64,000 bases of DNA from an uncultured Saprospiraceae bacterium (GTDB lineage Bacteria > Bacteroidota > Bacteroidia > Chitinophagales > Saprospiraceae): assembly GCA_937959115.1 (NCBI GenBank), contig CALGAW010000007.1, positions 1 to 64,000 of the forward strand, in the 5' to 3' direction. The notes under the pieces were generated by a model. The model ran no database searches, had not been told where the DNA came from, and worked only from the letters and a program-made list of their open reading frames with translations. A program made the position numbers and the translations under genes. This document shows positions 19,118-28,240 of the stretch, piece after piece; the stretch's first letter is position 1; the number at the start of each line of letters is the position of its first letter.

Positions 19118-20095
19118 TTGAATATCAAAAAAATTGGAGTTTTGACTTCAGGTGGAGACGCCCCAGGCATGAATGCTGCCATAAGAGCTGTTGTTAGAAC
19201 GTGTGTCTACTACGATCGAGAAGTCTTCGGAATTTACAATGGTTATGAAGGCATGATCAAAGGGGATATCAGAAAATTTAATGTCCGTTCAGTGAGTAAG
19301 ATCCTAGGAAAAGGAGGCACGATTCTTAAGTCTTCAAGGAGTGATGCCTTTAGAACTGAGGAAGGACGTGCTACTGCTCATCAAGCGCTGACTGAAAAAG
19401 GGATTGACGCCCTAATCGTAATCGGTGGAGATGGCACCTTCTCTGGAGCACATCAATTTTCCAAAGAATTCAACTTTCCTGTCATTGGTATTCCAGGCAC
19501 CATCGACAATGATCTTCCGCATACAGATTACACAATTGGCTTTGACACGGCTACAAACACAGTGACAGAATGTATTGATAAAATCAGGGATACTGCCAGC
19601 TCCCACAATAGACTCTTCTTTGTAGAAGTGATGGGGCGTGATTCAGGATACATTGCACTGAAGTCCTGTATTTCAACTGGTGCGATAGCAGTAATGCTTC
19701 CAGAGCGAAAATTGAGTATCGAAGAACTCATTGCTATCCTAAGGAAAGGGTTTGCCAACCAAAAGACTTCTAGCTTAGTTGTTGTTGCAGAAGGTAATCC
19801 AAATGGAGGGGCAATGGAGGTGGCCAATTTAGTGAAGGCTCGCTATCCTGAATATGATACTAAATATACTATTCTAGGACATTTGCAGCGAGGAGGCGAC
19901 CCTTCTTGCTTTGATCGTGTGTTGGCTAGTCAATTAGGTGTAGCGGCTGTAGAAGGACTAATTGATGGTAAATCTGATTATATGGTCGGTACTACAAACA
20001 ACAAAATAACCTACACCGCACTAGCGCAATGCGTGACCATCTCCAACCCAATAGATGAAGAATTGCTTCGGATTTCTAAGATCCTGTCGATTTAG
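19118..20095 (+). CDS. pfkA: ATP-dependent 6-phosphofructokinase
   Basis: The 325-residue length is standard for bacterial PfkA, which phosphorylates fructose 6-phosphate to the 1,6-bisphosphate with ATP in glycolysis. Motifs: SGGDAPG at 11-17 (nucleotide site), GGDGT at 103-107, PGTIDND at 126-132 containing the catalytic Asp, and a later MGRDSG substrate loop. Gly after GGD at the nucleotide site fits an ATP-dependent enzyme rather than a pyrophosphate-dependent one. The start is TTG at 19118, which gives MNIKKIGVLTSGG, the usual beginning; no in-frame ATG lies upstream. It has its own promoter and no obvious partner gene. Confidence 0.95.
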   Translation: MNIKKIGVLTSGGDAPGMNAAIRAVVRTCVYYDREVFGIYNGYEGMIKGDIRKFNVRSVSKILGKGGTILKSSRSDAFRTEEGRATAHQALTEKGIDALIVIGGDGTFSGAHQFSKEFNFPVIGIPGTIDNDLPHTDYTIGFDTATNTVTECIDKIRDTASSHNRLFFVEVMGRDSGYIALKSCISTGAIAVMLPERKLSIEELIAILRKGFANQKTSSLVVVAEGNPNGGAMEVANLVKARYPEYDTKYTILGHLQRGGDPSCFDRVLASQLGVAAVEGLIDGKSDYMVGTTNNKITYTALAQCVTISNPIDEELLRISKILSI

Positions 20096-20138
20096 TTCAA
20101 TTGCGTTCAAAGTAGTACATGAAAATATCTCCTTGTGA

Positions 20139-20558
20139 CTATGATTCCTTGCATAAATTGCAAATGCCCTCTAAATGAATTGAAATCTTGTTGATTTTAT
20201 GATCAGGGAGTGAAATGTTTAATTCCATGTTTGTTTTCTGGCAGGTCACAGAATTACATCTTTCACATTTAAAATGAATATGATCGTGGTTATGCTGATT
20301 TTCGTGGCATTGGTGACCACAGATGGCATAATAGACTTCATTGCGTTCCTGATACGCTTTATGAATTATGCCTTTTTCTTTCAAACTCTCTAACGTTCGA
20401 TATAGCGTAACCCTATCAAGTGATTTGAGGGATTCTTGAATAGCAGAATATGGCATTGCAGTTTTGTATTCTTGCATTTTGTTCAACAGATTTAAACGGG
20501 GGGTAGTCGCTCTTAATTCTCTGTTGTTTAACAACTTTTTGAAATACTGGTGATCCAT
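20139..20558 (-). CDS. Fur-family metal-responsive transcriptional repressor
   Basis: The protein has 139 residues. Residues 1-80 form a winged helix (LRATTPRLNLL, SLDRVTLYRTLESLKEKGII). The C-terminal half holds the metal-binding dimerisation domain with a His cluster (HENQHNHDHIHF) and two CxxC pairs (CERC, CNLC) that normally bind structural zinc. Fur-family members control iron (Fur), zinc (Zur) or peroxide (PerR) genes, and sequence alone does not decide which. The short N-terminus and His-rich stretch resemble Zur-like members, but this is a weak inference. It converges on pfkA and has no obvious target gene next to it. Confidence 0.88.
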   Translation of the reverse strand: MDHQYFKKLLNNRELRATTPRLNLLNKMQEYKTAMPYSAIQESLKSLDRVTLYRTLESLKEKGIIHKAYQERNEVYYAICGHQCHENQHNHDHIHFKCERCNSVTCQKTNMELNISLPDHKINKISIHLEGICNLCKES

Positions 20559-20747
20559 AGTATGCTTTGATTTCTAAAATTTAACAAGGACATCATTTTG
20601 AATATCCTATCCACTAATATAACTATACTTTAGTAAACCAAAGGAAAATTATTTATTTGAACCAGAGCGGATATCTTTAATCTATAAAATAGTTGAATCG
20701 ACAATTTTGAGATCGCCCGTATTCTTCTTACTTATAATAAGGAACGT

Positions 20748-21350
20748 TTATTTAATTCTGGACATTAACGTATCCTCAATTTCTATTAATTTCATTCCTT
20801 TTGCTTTTAATAAAATCAAGAAATGATACAATAAGTCTGCTGCTTCACCCTTAAACAATTGAGGGTTATCGTCTTTTGCCTCTATTACTAGTTCTACTGC
20901 CTCTTCCCCAACCTTTTGTGCCATTTTATTGATGCCTCTATTATACAACTTGTTGGTGTAAGAATTCTCAGAATCACGGTCAATTCGGTCATGAATTACT
21001 TGCTCAAGTGCATACAGAAACCCCTTGGCTGTCTCCTCCCCAAAACAAGATGTGCTCCCAGTATGACAGGTAGGCCCAACTGGAATCGCCTTAATCAAAA
21101 TCGTATCCTGATCACAGTCTACCGATAACTCCTTTACACTTAAAAAGTTGCCTGAAGATTCGCCTTTGGTCCAGAGTCTTTGCTTGCTTCTACTGTAGAA
21201 GGTCACACGGTTTTCCTTAACCGTTTTTTGATAGGCTGCTTCATCCATATAGCCCAACATCAATACTTGCAAGGTGTGAAAATGCTGAATAATTACAGGC
21301 ACCAGCCCATTAACCTTACTGAAATCGATTGTTACTCCTTTAGTCTTCAT
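20748..21350 (-). CDS. hisIE: Bifunctional phosphoribosyl-AMP cyclohydrolase / phosphoribosyl-ATP pyrophosphatase
   Basis: The protein has 200 residues with two domains. Residues 1-110 are HisI (AMP cyclohydrolase) with GYMDEAAY, SRSKQRLWTKGESSGN and the metal ligands in DCDQDT and CHTG. Residues 115-200 are HisE (pyrophosphohydrolase) with KVGEEAVELVIEAK and EAADLLYHFLILL. It carries out steps 2 and 3 of histidine synthesis. It is the last gene of the his operon, 47 bp after hisF. The fusion order I-E is the one common in enterobacteria and Bacteroidota. Confidence 0.95.
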   Translation of the reverse strand: MKTKGVTIDFSKVNGLVPVIIQHFHTLQVLMLGYMDEAAYQKTVKENRVTFYSRSKQRLWTKGESSGNFLSVKELSVDCDQDTILIKAIPVGPTCHTGSTSCFGEETAKGFLYALEQVIHDRIDRDSENSYTNKLYNRGINKMAQKVGEEAVELVIEAKDDNPQLFKGEAADLLYHFLILLKAKGMKLIEIEDTLMSRIK

Positions 21351-21397
21351 CTTCTTTAATTGAGGGTTGATAAATGATAATTTTTGAACATAATTGT

Positions 21398-22150
21398 TTA
21401 ACGAATTGGGATTCCTTTTTCTTTTAAGTAGTGTTTTAAATCAATAATGGAGACCTCTCCAAAATGGAAGATGCTTGCTGCTAGACCTCCAGTCGCTTGG
21501 GAATGAGTGAATATCTCCTTAAAATGTTCCTTGTTTCCAGCACCGCCAGAAGCAATCACAGGAATATTCACTGCTGCAGCAATCGCTTGTGTAATGTCGA
21601 TGGCAAATCCCTTCTTCGTTCCATCATTATTCATAGAAGTTAATAGGATTTCTCCTGCGCCAAGCTGTTCTACTTTCTTGCACCAGTCAAGCGTTTTGTG
21701 TGGTGTCGCATTGCGGCCACCATTTACATACACCATCCAGTTATCTCCCGTTAGCTTCGTGTCAACTGCAACGACAACGCACTGGCTACCAAACTCTTGC
21801 GCCATTTCTGCAATCAGTTCTGGCTGTTTTACTGCTGCTGAGTTGACACTCACTTTGTCGGCTCCAGCTTGGATCATCATCCGCGCATCTTCCACACTTC
21901 TCACTCCGCCACCAACAGTAAACGGGATATTAATCGCTGCTGCAATTTTTTCGATCATTCCCTTTCGGGCGTTTCGGTTTTCAAGGGTAGCGGTGATATC
22001 TAGAAACACGAGCTCATCAGCTCCTTGTTCCACATATGTTTTTGCAAGGGCAACAGGATCACCTGCATCTCTCAAGTCAACAAAATTAACACCTTTCACA
22101 GTGCGGCCGTCTTTGATATCTAAACATGGTATAATTCTCTTCTTTAGCAT
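21398..22150 (-). CDS. hisF: Imidazole glycerol phosphate synthase cyclase subunit
   Basis: The protein has 250 residues and is a TIM barrel. It starts [20 protein letters not shown]; the Asp in CLDIKDG and the Asp in VAVDTK are the two catalytic acids of HisF. Glycine-rich phosphate loops GGGVRS and ASGGAGN are visible. With HisH it converts PRFAR and ammonia into imidazole glycerol phosphate and AICAR. Its first codons overlap the end of hisA by 7 bp, indicating translational coupling. Confidence 0.96.
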   Translation of the reverse strand: MLKKRIIPCLDIKDGRTVKGVNFVDLRDAGDPVALAKTYVEQGADELVFLDITATLENRNARKGMIEKIAAAINIPFTVGGGVRSVEDARMMIQAGADKVSVNSAAVKQPELIAEMAQEFGSQCVVVAVDTKLTGDNWMVYVNGGRNATPHKTLDWCKKVEQLGAGEILLTSMNNDGTKKGFAIDITQAIAAAVNIPVIASGGAGNKEHFKEIFTHSQATGGLAASIFHFGEVSIIDLKHYLKEKGIPIR

Positions 22151-22857
22151 AGTGTTTCTAACTGTTTTAGGGTAATGTGTCCTTCATAAATCGCCTTACC
22201 AATAATGGCACCTTCACAACCAAGTTCCTTCAACTCTAATAAATCATCAAAGGTTGCCACTCCCCCGCTCGCAATCAAATTAACGGTTGTCTTTTTCAGT
22301 ATTTCCTTGTACAACTCATTCGATGGGCCTTGTAGCATACCGTCTTTCGCAATATCGGTACTGATAGTATAACGAACACCTTTCTGCACATAATCATGGA
22401 TAAATTCAACGACATCGAGCTCAGATCCTTCTAACCAACCATCTGTAGCAATTTTTCTGTGGTGCGCATCGGCTCCAAGAATGATTTTATCAGCGCCATA
22501 ATGCTTAAGCCAAGCTATGAAAATCGCTGGTTGCTTCACGGCAATGCTTCCTCCTGTTATTTGATTTGCTCCGCACTCGAAGGCGATTTCTACGTCTTTA
22601 TCTGATTTCAAACCACCTCCAAAATCGACGTTTAGATTGGTTTTGGTAGCAATTGATTCCAGAATTTTATAATTGACAATATGCTTTGATTTCGCACCAT
22701 CTAAATCCACGACATGCAAGTATTCAATACCATGATCTTCAAAGGATTTCGCTATTTCAAGCGGATATTCGCTATATATTTTCTTGGTGCGGTAATCGCC
22801 TTTTGACAAGCGCACACACTTACCATCGATAATGTCGATTGCTGGAATTATTCTCAT
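22144..22857 (-). CDS. hisA: ProFAR isomerase
   Basis: The protein has 237 residues, a TIM barrel homologous to HisF. Motifs: [13 protein letters not shown] (catalytic Asp), [18 protein letters not shown] and [11 protein letters not shown] (phosphate loops). It isomerises ProFAR to PRFAR, step 4 of the pathway. It overlaps hisH by 4 bp upstream and hisF by 7 bp downstream, as expected inside a tightly packed operon. Confidence 0.95.
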   Translation of the reverse strand: MRIIPAIDIIDGKCVRLSKGDYRTKKIYSEYPLEIAKSFEDHGIEYLHVVDLDGAKSKHIVNYKILESIATKTNLNVDFGGGLKSDKDVEIAFECGANQITGGSIAVKQPAIFIAWLKHYGADKIILGADAHHRKIATDGWLEGSELDVVEFIHDYVQKGVRYTISTDIAKDGMLQGPSNELYKEILKKTTVNLIASGGVATFDDLLELKELGCEGAIIGKAIYEGHITLKQLETLC

Positions 22858-23432
22858 AAGGATAAAAAGTTGGTTAAGATTTGCCCTCCGATTCCTGCAG
22901 ATTTCTCAGGATGAAATTGAACTGCATAAAAATTATCTCGTTGCAAGGCGGCACTAAATGGTAAAATGTAATTCGCTGTTGCAATCGTATATTGGCTACG
23001 CTCTGCGTAATAACTGTGCACGAAGTACACATCATCCTTCGTTTTCACCCCTCTAAACAGTTGACTACGAAGCGAATCAAAGTTATTCCAGCCCATATGT
23101 GGAACGATATCTGTTGAGGGAAACAATCGGATTCTATTTTTAAATATTCCAAGGCACTCCGTATCATTTTCTTCGCTGTGGGAGCACATAAGCTGCAAGC
23201 CTAAACAAATACCGAGTACAGGATTAGTTAGCCCTTTAATTGTATCAACCAATTGGTGTTTTTTTAGGTATTCCATAGCAGATTGGGCTTCACCAACTCC
23301 AGGGAAGATTACCTTGTCTGCTGCTTGTAGTTCCTTAGGGTCATCCGTAATTACACAGGAACAATTCAAGCGGTGCAACGCATTTTTTACTGAACCGATA
23401 TTCCCAGCATTATATTTAACTATTGCTATCAT
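22854..23432 (-). CDS. hisH: Imidazole glycerol phosphate synthase glutaminase subunit
   Basis: The protein has 192 residues, a class I glutamine amidotransferase. The nucleophile Cys is in GICLGLQLM and the His/Glu pair is in QFHPEKS. The N-terminus, [15 protein letters not shown], is the typical HisH start. It supplies ammonia to HisF. It overlaps hisB by 4 bp and hisA by 4 bp. Confidence 0.95.
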   Translation of the reverse strand: MIAIVKYNAGNIGSVKNALHRLNCSCVITDDPKELQAADKVIFPGVGEAQSAMEYLKKHQLVDTIKGLTNPVLGICLGLQLMCSHSEENDTECLGIFKNRIRLFPSTDIVPHMGWNNFDSLRSQLFRGVKTKDDVYFVHSYYAERSQYTIATANYILPFSAALQRDNFYAVQFHPEKSAGIGGQILTNFLSL

Positions 23433-24517
23433 AATACGCCTTTTGTGCTTGGAATACTAAACTGACTCGTTTTGGAAACTGCCATTTTTATAGCTTTCGC
23501 AAACGCCTTGAAGATCGCTTCAATTTTGTGGTGTTCATTATCGCCTTCTGCCTTGATATTCAAGTTACACTTTGCTGTATCACTGAATGATTTAAAGAAG
23601 TGGAAGAACAATTCGGTTGGCATCTCTCCTACCATCTCTCGGTTAAATTCAGCCTCCCAAACCAACCATGGACGCCCGCCAAAGTCAAGCGCCACCTGCG
23701 CCAAACAATCATCCATTGGTAGCAGAAATCCGTAGCGCTCAATGCCTTTTTTAGTGCCTAGTGCTTTGAGAAAGGCTTCACCAAGCGCTAAAGCAGTGTC
23801 TTCAATTGTGTGGTGTTCATCGATATGCAGATCGCCTTTAACCTGGATCTCCAAGTCTAGCTGGCCATGTCTTGCGATTTGAGTCAGCATATGATCAAAG
23901 AAACCGAGTCCTGTGTTTATCGTGCTCTCTCCGCTACCGTCTAGGTTTACTGTGATCTGTATTTCCGTTTCCTTGGTTCTACGGTTGACGGAGGCCTTCC
24001 GGGGTTTGCCTTTTAGAAATTCGTAGATATCTTTCCAGCTAGTGGTTGCTAACACTGCATTCTTATCTTCTTCTCCTATAAAAATCCCTTGGGCTCCTAG
24101 GTTCTTTGCTAGTTCAATATCAGAGTGTCGGTCACCGATGACAAAGGAATTTGAGAGATCATAGTTCCCATGTATGTATTTGGGGAATAAGCCTGTTCTC
24201 GGTTTTCTGGTGTCTGCATTGTCTTTAGGGAAAGATCGGTCAATCAGTATTTCAGTGAAGCTAATGCCTTCATTTTGGAGGGCTTTTAGCATTTTGTTGT
24301 GTGCTGGCCAGAAGGTATCCTCAGGGAAGGAATCTGTTCCTAGTCCATCTTGATTTGTTACCATCACGAGTTTGTAATCGAGTTCAGTAACGATTTGACT
24401 GAGCCACCTGAAGACGCCTGGGTAATATTCGAGTTTCTCTAGACTGTCTACTTGGTAGTCTGTGGGTGGTTCTATGATGAGTGTTCCATCTCTGTCTATA
24501 AATAGTATTTTTTGCAT
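23429..24517 (-). CDS. hisB: Bifunctional histidinol-phosphatase / imidazoleglycerol-phosphate dehydratase
   Basis: The protein has 362 residues. Residues 1-165 are a HAD-type phosphatase (IDRDGTLI with the nucleophile Asp, [16 protein letters not shown]). Residues 170-362 are IGP dehydratase with the paired metal-binding motifs [16 protein letters not shown] and [15 protein letters not shown]. It catalyses the dehydratase and phosphatase steps. The fused form is typical of enterobacteria and many Bacteroidota. A 170-bp gap with a 35-codon frame separates it from hisC, the only loose joint in the operon apart from hisF-hisIE. Confidence 0.95.
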   Translation of the reverse strand: MQKILFIDRDGTLIIEPPTDYQVDSLEKLEYYPGVFRWLSQIVTELDYKLVMVTNQDGLGTDSFPEDTFWPAHNKMLKALQNEGISFTEILIDRSFPKDNADTRKPRTGLFPKYIHGNYDLSNSFVIGDRHSDIELAKNLGAQGIFIGEEDKNAVLATTSWKDIYEFLKGKPRKASVNRRTKETEIQITVNLDGSGESTINTGLGFFDHMLTQIARHGQLDLEIQVKGDLHIDEHHTIEDTALALGEAFLKALGTKKGIERYGFLLPMDDCLAQVALDFGGRPWLVWEAEFNREMVGEMPTELFFHFFKSFSDTAKCNLNIKAEGDNEHHKIEAIFKAFAKAIKMAVSKTSQFSIPSTKGVL

Positions 24518-24579
24518 TTGCTATAGTATTGGTGGTGTTGTTTTATGGTTTTTGTCTATTGCTTTTTTAATCTCTTTAT

Positions 24580-24687
24580 TTACTCCGTAAAGTATTTCTC
24601 CTTGCATTCAATTTTAAAATTTTCATAAAACAATTCAGATTCATTGAATGGTTTAACCAAAAAATTATGTCCAAGCGTTGCTTTCAT
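24580..24687 (-). CDS. Possible 35-residue small protein between hisC and hisB
   Basis: An ATG 3 bases after the hisC stop opens a 35-codon frame (starts MKATLGHNF, ends KEKYFTE). The position suggests translational coupling to hisC. No family is recognised and the residues have no membrane segment. It fills most of the only sizeable gap between hisC and hisB. It could be a small accessory peptide, a remnant of a longer gene, or chance. Confidence 0.25.
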   Translation of the reverse strand: MKATLGHNFLVKPFNESELFYENFKIECKEKYFTE

Positions 24688-24690
24688 GAA

Positions 24691-25725
24691 TTATCCTGAC
24701 TTGATCGCCCTCAAAGCCTTCAATAACATTCTATTCTCCTCTTCCGTGCCAACCGTTATCCGTATACAATCCTTAACCAATTTCGTTCTATTTCTTACAA
24801 TGATTTGATGTTGAATTAAATATTCGTAGGTTTTCTTAGCATTATTAACGTTCAATAGGACAAAATTAGCATCAGAAGGATAGATTTGATTTACTAGAGT
24901 AAGTTCATTTAAGCCTTTGATCAATACTTCTTTTTCGTTTTTTATTTGTTGAATTTGACGTTTATATTCTTTCTGATTTCCTAGCACAGCCAAAGCAGCT
25001 TCCTGATTCAATCTACTAACGTTGTATGGTGGTTTCACCTTGTCGAATAATGCCAATATACTTGAATTTGTGTACGCTACACCAACCCGTGCTGCTGCCA
25101 ATCCCCACGCCTTGCTAAACGTTTGACTGACTACTAGATTTGAGAACTCCCCTATCCGATTTACCCAGCTATCTTCTTCACTGAAATCAGCGTAAGCCTC
25201 ATCAATGATCACAATACCTTTAAAGTGTTCAAGTAAAAACTGAATATCCGTCTTACGAAAACAGTTACCAGTTGGATTATTCGGTGAGCATACAAAAATG
25301 AGCTTGACGGTTGGGTCTTCCAAGTACAGTCTCACTGTTTGCCGGTCAATTTGAAACTCGGTATTCAACGGAAGTTTGATCAATTTTACATCATTAATCG
25401 CAGATGAAACATCATACATTCCGTAGGAAGGACTAAATGTCAAAGCTTTATCAGTGCCTGGGTTACAAAAAATGCGAAGCGCTAGGTCAATGACTTCATC
25501 ACTACCATTCCCGATAAAAATAGTGCCTTCAGAAACGCCTTTAAACGTTGCTAGTTGCTGCTTCAAATCTCGTTGTAAGGGATCAGGATATCGATTAAGC
25601 GTTCCATACGGATTTTCATTGGCATCTAGAAATATCCCTTCTGTTCCTGTGTACTCTTTTCGAGCACTTGAATAAGGCTTCAGCGCTTTGATATTAGGTC
25701 GTACCAATCGTTCTAAATCAAACAT
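24691..25725 (-). CDS. hisC: Histidinol-phosphate aminotransferase
   Basis: The protein has 344 residues and is a PLP fold type I aminotransferase. Motifs: YSSARKEYTG near the N-terminus, GNGSDEVIDLALR, CSPNNPTGN, IIDEAYADF, and SQTFSKAWGLAAARVG with the Schiff-base Lys. It transfers an amino group from glutamate to imidazole acetol phosphate. The start overlaps the end of hisD by 8 bp. Length and motifs are normal for the family. Confidence 0.95.
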   Translation of the reverse strand: MFDLERLVRPNIKALKPYSSARKEYTGTEGIFLDANENPYGTLNRYPDPLQRDLKQQLATFKGVSEGTIFIGNGSDEVIDLALRIFCNPGTDKALTFSPSYGMYDVSSAINDVKLIKLPLNTEFQIDRQTVRLYLEDPTVKLIFVCSPNNPTGNCFRKTDIQFLLEHFKGIVIIDEAYADFSEEDSWVNRIGEFSNLVVSQTFSKAWGLAAARVGVAYTNSSILALFDKVKPPYNVSRLNQEAALAVLGNQKEYKRQIQQIKNEKEVLIKGLNELTLVNQIYPSDANFVLLNVNNAKKTYEYLIQHQIIVRNRTKLVKDCIRITVGTEEENRMLLKALRAIKSG

Positions 25726-27007
25726 CGTTCAAAGATTTTAAGCGTATAGTGACTGCATTTTTGTGCCCAATCAGTTCTTCAGCCTCTGCCATCACTTCAA
25801 TTGATTTACCAATATTCTGGATCCCTTCTCGACTGATTTTCTGGAAGGAGATTTTTTTAACAAAACTATCTAGAGAAACACCGCTATAATTGCGAGCAAA
25901 CCCATTTGTTGGTAAGGTATGATTCGTACCACTTGCATAATCGCCAGCACTTTCACAAGAATAATTACCGAGAAATACAGAGCCCGCATTTTGAATTTGT
26001 TCTGTTAACGCTTCAGCAAAGTCACTCGCAATAATCAAGTGCTCGGGTGCATAAAGATTACTGAACGCCATGCAAGCATCCAAACTTTCGAGCAATATGG
26101 CTTTACTATTTCCCAATGCTCTGAGCGCGATGGTTTTCCGAGGCAAAGCTTCCACTTGTTCCTTGATGGCCTCAAGGGTTTTTTCAATAAAGGAATTGCT
26201 ATCACTAAGCAATACCACCTGGCTGTCGGCTCCATGTTCTGCTTGAGACAAGAGATCTGCCGCTACAAACGCTGGGTTGCCTGTCTTGTCGGCGATCACA
26301 AGCACTTCACTTGGCCCTGCAGGCATGTCAATTGCAATACCGCGTTGCTGAACAAGTACTTTTGCACAAGTAACATATTGATTGCCTGGTCCAAAAATTT
26401 TATACACGCTTGGAATTGATTCCGTGCCGAGCGCCATGGCAGCAATCGCCTGTGAGCCACCGACTTTGAATATCTTTGTAATGCCAACCAAATCAGCTGT
26501 GTACAAAATAGCAGGATGGATCATGCCCTGCTCGTTTGGTGGTGAACAAAGCACAATCTCTTTGCAACCCGCTATGTTAGCGGGAATTCCTAGCATCAAA
26601 ATGCTTGAGAACAAGGGGGCAGTTCCTCCAGGTATATACAAACCAACCTTGTCAATCGCGACGGATTTTCTCCAGCAGGATACACCAGTCATCGTTTCTA
26701 CGAAGTCCTCTGAGCGGTTTTGCGCCTTATGGAAGGCAGCGATGTTTGATTGTGCTACGCCGATAGCAGTTTTCAATTCCTCCGATACTTGAGCGGAAGC
26801 TTCGGCTATTTCTTCTGCGGACACTTCAAAATCATCAAGAGCAACCTTGTCAAATTGCTTCGTAAAACGTTTGAGTGCCACGTCTCCTTCAAGATTTACA
26901 GCATTGATTACGTTTTGAACCGTGTCTACTAGTTCGTCATAGTTAAAAACAGGCCGTTCAGCGAGCTGCTGCCAATCGGTTTGTGGTGGATTTTTGATGT
27001 AATTCAT
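25718..27007 (-). CDS. hisD: Histidinol dehydrogenase
   Basis: The protein has 429 residues, full length. Motifs: GLYIPGGTAPLFSSILM, FGPGNQYVTCAK, DMPAGPSEVLVIAD, LLSQAEHGADSQ with zinc-binding and catalytic His/Glu, and YAPEHL. It oxidises histidinol to histidine in two NAD-dependent steps, with one zinc per subunit. It overlaps hisG by one base (TAATG) and hisC by 8 bp. Confidence 0.96.
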   Translation of the reverse strand: MNYIKNPPQTDWQQLAERPVFNYDELVDTVQNVINAVNLEGDVALKRFTKQFDKVALDDFEVSAEEIAEASAQVSEELKTAIGVAQSNIAAFHKAQNRSEDFVETMTGVSCWRKSVAIDKVGLYIPGGTAPLFSSILMLGIPANIAGCKEIVLCSPPNEQGMIHPAILYTADLVGITKIFKVGGSQAIAAMALGTESIPSVYKIFGPGNQYVTCAKVLVQQRGIAIDMPAGPSEVLVIADKTGNPAFVAADLLSQAEHGADSQVVLLSDSNSFIEKTLEAIKEQVEALPRKTIALRALGNSKAILLESLDACMAFSNLYAPEHLIIASDFAEALTEQIQNAGSVFLGNYSCESAGDYASGTNHTLPTNGFARNYSGVSLDSFVKKISFQKISREGIQNIGKSIEVMAEAEELIGHKNAVTIRLKSLNDV

Positions 27008-27864
27008 TATAAAACCATTTTATCAATTGGAATAACTAGAATACCCTCTGCCCCAGCAGCTTTAAGTTCATCAATGACTTCCCAAAATTTTGTTTCTTCA
27101 ATCACTGAATGCAGGGAACTCCAGCCTTCCTCAGCCAAGGGGAGAATTGTCGGGCTTTTTAGTACTGGAAGGATATTCGCCACTTCCTGAATCTTCTCAT
27201 TCGGAACATTGAGCAAAATGTACTTGGAGTTCTTAGCTCTTTGTACTGCTCTGATTCTAAACAAAAGCTTGTTTAATAGCGCTTGTTGTACAGGCTGAAT
27301 ACCTGGCGATTTTGCAAGGACGGCTTCTGAATTTAGAATGACTTCTACTTCTTGCAAACCATTCTTGAATAGCGTGCTGCCTGAACTTACGATATCGCAG
27401 ATACCATCGGCTAGACCTATATTTGGAGCGATCTCTACTGATCCTGCGATTTGGTGGATCTCAGCACTGATGTTGTGTTCTTTGAGATATTGTTGCAGTG
27501 TTTCTGGGTAAGAGGTGGCAATCCGTTTTCCTTGGAAGAAGCTGATATCAGTATAGTCCGTTTCCTTGGGAACTGCAAGAGACACCCTGCATTTAGAAAA
27601 CCCAAGACGCTCAACGATTTTTGCTGTTTTCTGTTTTTCGACGAGGAGATTTTCTCCGATAACCGCAATATCTATTACGCCGTTCTCCAGGTATTTAGGG
27701 ATGTCTGAATTTCTCAAATACAGTATTTCCAATGGGAAGTTAGCCGCTGTTACTTTTAGCTGGTCTCTACCGTTGTCTATATTGATTCCACATTGACGAA
27801 GCAGCTTGAGTGATCCTTCATTAAGGCGACCTGATTTCTGTATGGCTATTTTTAGTTTACTCAT
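27007..27864 (-). CDS. hisG: ATP phosphoribosyltransferase, long form
   Basis: The protein has 285 residues: two periplasmic-binding-like catalytic lobes (KIAIQKSGRLNEGSLKLL at the start, DIVSSGSTLFKNGL as the PRPP-binding loop) plus a C-terminal regulatory domain of about 75 residues (SPTILPLAEEGWSSLHSVI). The long form binds histidine itself for feedback inhibition and needs no HisZ, and none is present. It is the first structural gene of the operon, starting 34 bases after the attenuator terminator. The first committed step is thus controlled both by the enzyme's own domain and by attenuation. Confidence 0.95.
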   Translation of the reverse strand: MSKLKIAIQKSGRLNEGSLKLLRQCGINIDNGRDQLKVTAANFPLEILYLRNSDIPKYLENGVIDIAVIGENLLVEKQKTAKIVERLGFSKCRVSLAVPKETDYTDISFFQGKRIATSYPETLQQYLKEHNISAEIHQIAGSVEIAPNIGLADGICDIVSSGSTLFKNGLQEVEVILNSEAVLAKSPGIQPVQQALLNKLLFRIRAVQRAKNSKYILLNVPNEKIQEVANILPVLKSPTILPLAEEGWSSLHSVIEETKFWEVIDELKAAGAEGILVIPIDKMVL

Positions 27865-27898
27865 TTTAAGTTCTTAGTGATTAGTGGTTTAGGGGCAT

Positions 27899-27934
27899 AA
27901 AAAAACACCGTCTAAATTTTACTCAGACGGTGTT
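27899..27934 (-). terminator. Attenuator terminator of the his operon
   Basis: A perfect 10-bp stem (AACACCGTCT / AGACGGTGTT) with an 11-base loop is followed on the minus strand by seven T. It lies between the His-rich leader peptide and hisG, so it is the conditional terminator of an attenuator. Part of the leader (GGTATGTT) can pair weakly with AACACC, a possible anti-terminator; this pairing is inference. Confidence 0.9.
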
Positions 27935-27971
27935 ATTTTCTTATAATGTTTACTATATCAACATACCAAAG

Positions 27972-28028
27972 TCACATCGCATGAGCGTTTAAAAAATGGT
28001 GATGATGATGTAAGTTACTGTTGTACAT
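27972..28028 (-). CDS. hisL: Histidine operon leader peptide (five consecutive His)
   Basis: An 18-codon frame encodes MYNSNLHHHHHFLNAHAM, then TGA. Six of 18 residues are His, five in a row. It starts about 11 nt after the expected transcription start and ends 38 bp before the attenuator stem. When charged His-tRNA is scarce, the ribosome should stall on the His codons and let the operon be read through. This is the classical enterobacterial mechanism; its operation here is inferred from the arrangement leader-terminator-hisG. It is too short to be found by ordinary gene finding. Confidence 0.92.
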   Translation of the reverse strand: MYNSNLHHHHHFLNAHAM

Positions 28029-28044
28029 ATTTCTTTCGTTAAGG

Positions 28045-28074
28045 CAAATATAGGTTTTTATTTCAGAAAAACAA
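28045..28074 (-). promoter_or_regulatory. his operon promoter
   Basis: Reading the minus strand: TTG (28072-28074), a spacer of exactly 19 bases, then TATATTTG (28045-28052), a perfect match to the Bacteroidota -33/-7 consensus. The start of transcription should be near 28039, just before the leader peptide. Confidence 0.85.
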
Positions 28075-28174
28075 GGAAAAAGGAAGTGAAGGAAGCTTAT
28101 CGAGTGCAGAATATAGAATGGAGAAGGGAAAAAAGGAAGGAATAACCTAGCAGAATAGTTAAGGATGGCAACTG

Positions 28175-28207
28175 TTTGGTATCACAGCGTATAATTTAGT
28201 ATTTTTG
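28175..28207 (+). promoter_or_regulatory. Promoter of the haloperoxidase-like gene
   Basis: TTTG at 28175-28178, a 21-base spacer, then TATTTTTG at 28200-28207. The last three bases of the -7 box form a TTG that could be mistaken for a start codon; transcription would begin after it, so translation must start further downstream at 28241. Confidence 0.65.
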
Positions 28208-28240
28208 AAAAAAGAAAGAAAAACAATTACGAGATCCATT

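Noticed and set aside
28205-28240. Upstream TTG start for the haloperoxidase-like gene
   Set aside because: The TTG is the end of the -7 box, and the added residues would precede a proper signal peptide.
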